Positions 62,301 through 64,000 of a DNA stretch of 64,000 nt are shown here, piece by piece; the first letter of the stretch is position 1; each line of letters begins with the position of its first letter. Position numbers and translations under genes: made by a program. This stretch comes from Streptomyces koelreuteriae (GTDB lineage: Bacteria > Actinomycetota > Actinomycetes > Streptomycetales > Streptomycetaceae): positions 1,674,001 to 1,738,000 of the forward strand of contig NZ_CP075896.1 of NCBI RefSeq assembly GCF_018604545.1. The letters run 5' to 3'. The notes beneath the pieces were generated by a model. It saw only the letters and a list, made by a program, of their open reading frames with translations, was not told the DNA's origin and did not search any database.

Positions 62301-63197
62301 TCAGGCGTCGGGGAGTGACGCCGTGAGGTGCTCCCACGCCCCGTGGACCTGCTCCCCGACGATGCCGAACTGGGTGATGACCGCGACGCAGCGGCCGTCC
62401 TCGTCGTCGAGTTCGAGTGCCGAGGTCGGGCCGTGCGCGGCCGTGGAGCGGACGAGGTGGCAGGCGCGGACGCGCGCGAGGTCGATCTCCACCGAGCTGT
62501 CCGCGACCGCCGCGAACACCCGCCCGCCCACGGTCCGGTCGGTGACGTGCACCCGGCCGCCGCAGGCCTGCATCGCCGCCGGGGCGAACACCGCGACACC
62601 GATCGGCAGCCCGACGGAGCAGACGTGGTCGAGGACGGCGGCGACCACGCCGGTGTCGATCGGCCGGTGTTCGCCGCGGTACCGGTGGAAGGAGCGGCGT
62701 CTGGCGACGCCGCCGTCCGCGAGGATCGTGTCGAGCTGGGCGAGCTGGTCGCCGTTCTCCCAGGCCGGTGCCCCGGAGGCCGGGGCAGGTGGGGCGGCGG
62801 CCGGGGAACCGGCGTCGACGGTGCCCGCGAGGCCGGCCAGCAGCCGGTCTCCTTCCGACAGCAGCCGCCCCTGGTGCACGGTCCGGCCCCGCGCGTCCAG
62901 CAGTCGCAGCGCCACCGTGTCCTCGTCCCGCGCGACGACGGCCGAGGCGACCCCGGCGCTGTCGATGCGCAGCGCGATCTTGCCCGGGGGCACGCCGAAC
63001 GCGTCCCCGCGCAGGCTCGGGACCGCGTAGCTGCCGGCCTGGTCGATCCGGGCGACCGGTCCCCCGGTGACCGCCTGGACGTACCGGAAGAGCGTCAGGC
63101 AGCGTGCCAGCTCCGGCATCCGGGCGTCGATCAGCCGCCCACTGCGCCTGCGCCGGCCGCAGCACCCTTCGAAGGCGCACCCTTGGTGGTCCGTCAT
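62301..63197 (-). CDS. HemS/HmuS-like heme-handling protein
   Basis: 298 residues. It has two similar halves in HemS order: an N-terminal GSYAVPSLRGD ... ALRLLDARGRTVHQGRLL and a C-terminal GLPIGVAVFAPAAMQACGG ... SALELDDEDGRCVAV ... WEHLTASLP. These match the HmuS/ChuS pattern for cytoplasmic heme binding or degradation. The His at the position of the family heme ligand (usually in a D-x-HQFF segment) appears absent (DQLAQLDTIL here). The N-terminus is unusual and Cys/Arg-rich (CAFEGCCGRRRR). It starts two bases after the flavoprotein gene stops, so the two are coupled. Assignment is moderate, by pattern only. Confidence 0.6.
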   Translation of the reverse strand: MTDHQGCAFEGCCGRRRRSGRLIDARMPELARCLTLFRYVQAVTGGPVARIDQAGSYAVPSLRGDAFGVPPGKIALRIDSAGVASAVVARDEDTVALRLLDARGRTVHQGRLLSEGDRLLAGLAGTVDAGSPAAAPPAPASGAPAWENGDQLAQLDTILADGGVARRRSFHRYRGEHRPIDTGVVAAVLDHVCSVGLPIGVAVFAPAAMQACGGRVHVTDRTVGGRVFAAVADSSVEIDLARVRACHLVRSTAAHGPTSALELDDEDGRCVAVITQFGIVGEQVHGAWEHLTASLPDA

Positions 63198-63199
63198 GC

Positions 63200-64000
63200 T
63201 CAGTACACGTCCCGTACGTAGCGCTTGGCCCGGCGCAGGTTCGCCAGGTACTCGGCGGCGTCGTCACCGCCGCGTCGGCGCTGCTCGGCGACGACGGCCA
63301 GCAGGGCCTTCTCGACGTCCTTCGCCATCCGGGAGGCGTCACCGCAGACGTAGACGTGTGCGCCCTCCTCCAGCCACGCGTAGAGCTCGCGCGACCGCTC
63401 CCGCATCCGCGTCTGCACATAGACCTTCTCGGCCTGGTCGCGTGAGAACGCCAGATCCAGCTCGGTGAGCACACCGCGCTGCTGGAGCTCGGTCAGCTCG
63501 TCCTGGTACACGAAGTCCGTCTCGCGGTTCCGGTCGCCGAAGAACAGCCAGTTCCGTCCGGAGGCGCCGCGCGCGGCCCGCTCGTGGAGGAAGCCGCGGA
63601 AGGGGGCGATGCCCGTGCCGGGGCCGATCATGACCATGGGGGCATCGTCGTCGGCCGGGACGCTGAAGGAGGCGTTCGGCTGGAGGTAGATGCCCACGGT
63701 CGAGTCCGCGCCGACCCGGTCCGCCAGATACGTCGACGCCACGCCCTCGTACCTGTCGTACCGCACGGACGCGATCGTGAGGTGGACGCTGCCCGGGTGG
63801 GCGAGCGGGCTCGACGAGATCGAGTACTGGCGGGCCTGCAACGGCCGCAGGAACGGCAGCAGTTCGGCGAGGCCCGGTGCGGCCGGACCGGCGTCCCGGA
63901 GCAGGTCGAGCACATCCCGGCCCCAGAGCCAGGAGTCGAGGTCGGACCGGTCGCCGTGCGCGACGACCGAGGCGAGTTCGCTCGACGGGGCACGCTCGAC
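63200..64000 (-). CDS. CysJ-like NADPH flavoprotein reductase (partial, N-terminus outside window)
   Basis: The frame is open to the window edge. The visible part has WLWGRDVLDLLRDAG, the FAD motif RQYSISSSP, GVASTYLADRV, the NADPH-binding MIGPGTGIAPFRGFLHERAA, the FGDRNRETDFVYQDEL segment and the C-terminal YVCGDASRMAKDV, as in sulfite reductase alpha subunits and cytochrome P450 reductases. It transfers electrons from NADPH via FAD (and FMN upstream). Next to a HemS-like gene it may supply electrons for heme breakdown, but a sulfite or nitrate reductase partner outside the window is equally possible. Confidence 0.85.
   Translation of the reverse strand, partial: VERAPSSELASVVAHGDRSDLDSWLWGRDVLDLLRDAGPAAPGLAELLPFLRPLQARQYSISSSPLAHPGSVHLTIASVRYDRYEGVASTYLADRVGADSTVGIYLQPNASFSVPADDDAPMVMIGPGTGIAPFRGFLHERAARGASGRNWLFFGDRNRETDFVYQDELTELQQRGVLTELDLAFSRDQAEKVYVQTRMRERSRELYAWLEEGAHVYVCGDASRMAKDVEKALLAVVAEQRRRGGDDAAEYLANLRRAKRYVRDVY

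Noticed and set aside
1..64000. tRNA or rRNA genes, insertion sequences, prophage
   Set aside because: No cloverleaf-like sequence, CCA-adjacent tRNA end, rRNA motif, transposase or integrase frame was recognised by reading; a tRNAscan or ISfinder run would settle it.

Overview
The window is a high-GC actinomycete chromosome segment, almost certainly Streptomyces. Coding sequences are dense with extreme GC bias at third codon positions, GTG/TTG starts are frequent, and TTA codons are nearly absent. Families such as DUF3000, TIGR04222, a ROK7B7-type regulator and NgcEFG point the same way. From memory, the block rok7B7 / xylFGH / ngcEFG / dxs and the block hemE / DUF3000 / response regulator / rnd / fadAB follow the S. 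coelicolor SCO6005-SCO6045 order; I could not verify this by alignment.

Region 1 (1-12 kb): a truncated two-gene ABC transporter, a Pth2-type peptidyl-tRNA hydrolase, a LysR regulator divergent from an NmrA-like oxidoreductase plus darcynin pair, a small membrane protein, a K+ channel, a DUF692 (MNIO) iron enzyme with an extra C-terminal domain, and an operon of aldehyde dehydrogenase, GMC oxidoreductase and APC permease that looks like choline/alcohol oxidation and uptake.

Region 2 (12-31 kb): exported or membrane proteins (DUF4142, TIGR04222, TAP-type peptidase, DUF4349) surround heme biosynthesis genes of the coproporphyrin branch (hemQ/chdC, cgoX, hemE). Between cgoX and hemE lies an accessory cassette (about 20.6-26.7 kb). 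It holds an MmyB/XRE regulator divergent from four genes that match Bacillus subtilis ntdA-ntdB-ntdC-glcP in content and order, that is, a kanosamine (3-amino-3-deoxyglucose) pathway with its transporter. Both the regulator and the ntdA homologue carry an in-frame TTA codon, which implies bldA dependence. This is the most striking system in the window. DUF3000, an orphan response regulator and RNase D follow.

Region 3 (31-41 kb): a mannoside locus (ABC importer, divergent GH2 beta-mannosidase, LacI regulator) with a LacI-type operator between the two arms, then the fadA-fadB beta-oxidation operon behind a 14-bp perfect palindrome.

Region 4 (41-48 kb): a secreted hyaluronidase with a propeller-like protein and a 48-residue coiled-coil protein, a NYN/PIN-like small protein, a 26-bp tandem repeat array, an APC permease and dxs.

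Region 5 (48-64 kb): a sugar-polymer hub with xylFGH (xylose import), the ROK regulator rok7B7, ngcEFG (N-acetylglucosamine/chitooligosaccharide import) with a DasR-like site upstream, then a co-oriented GH92 alpha-mannosidase and GH67 alpha-glucuronidase. The window ends in a HemS-like protein paired with a CysJ-type flavoprotein that runs off the edge.
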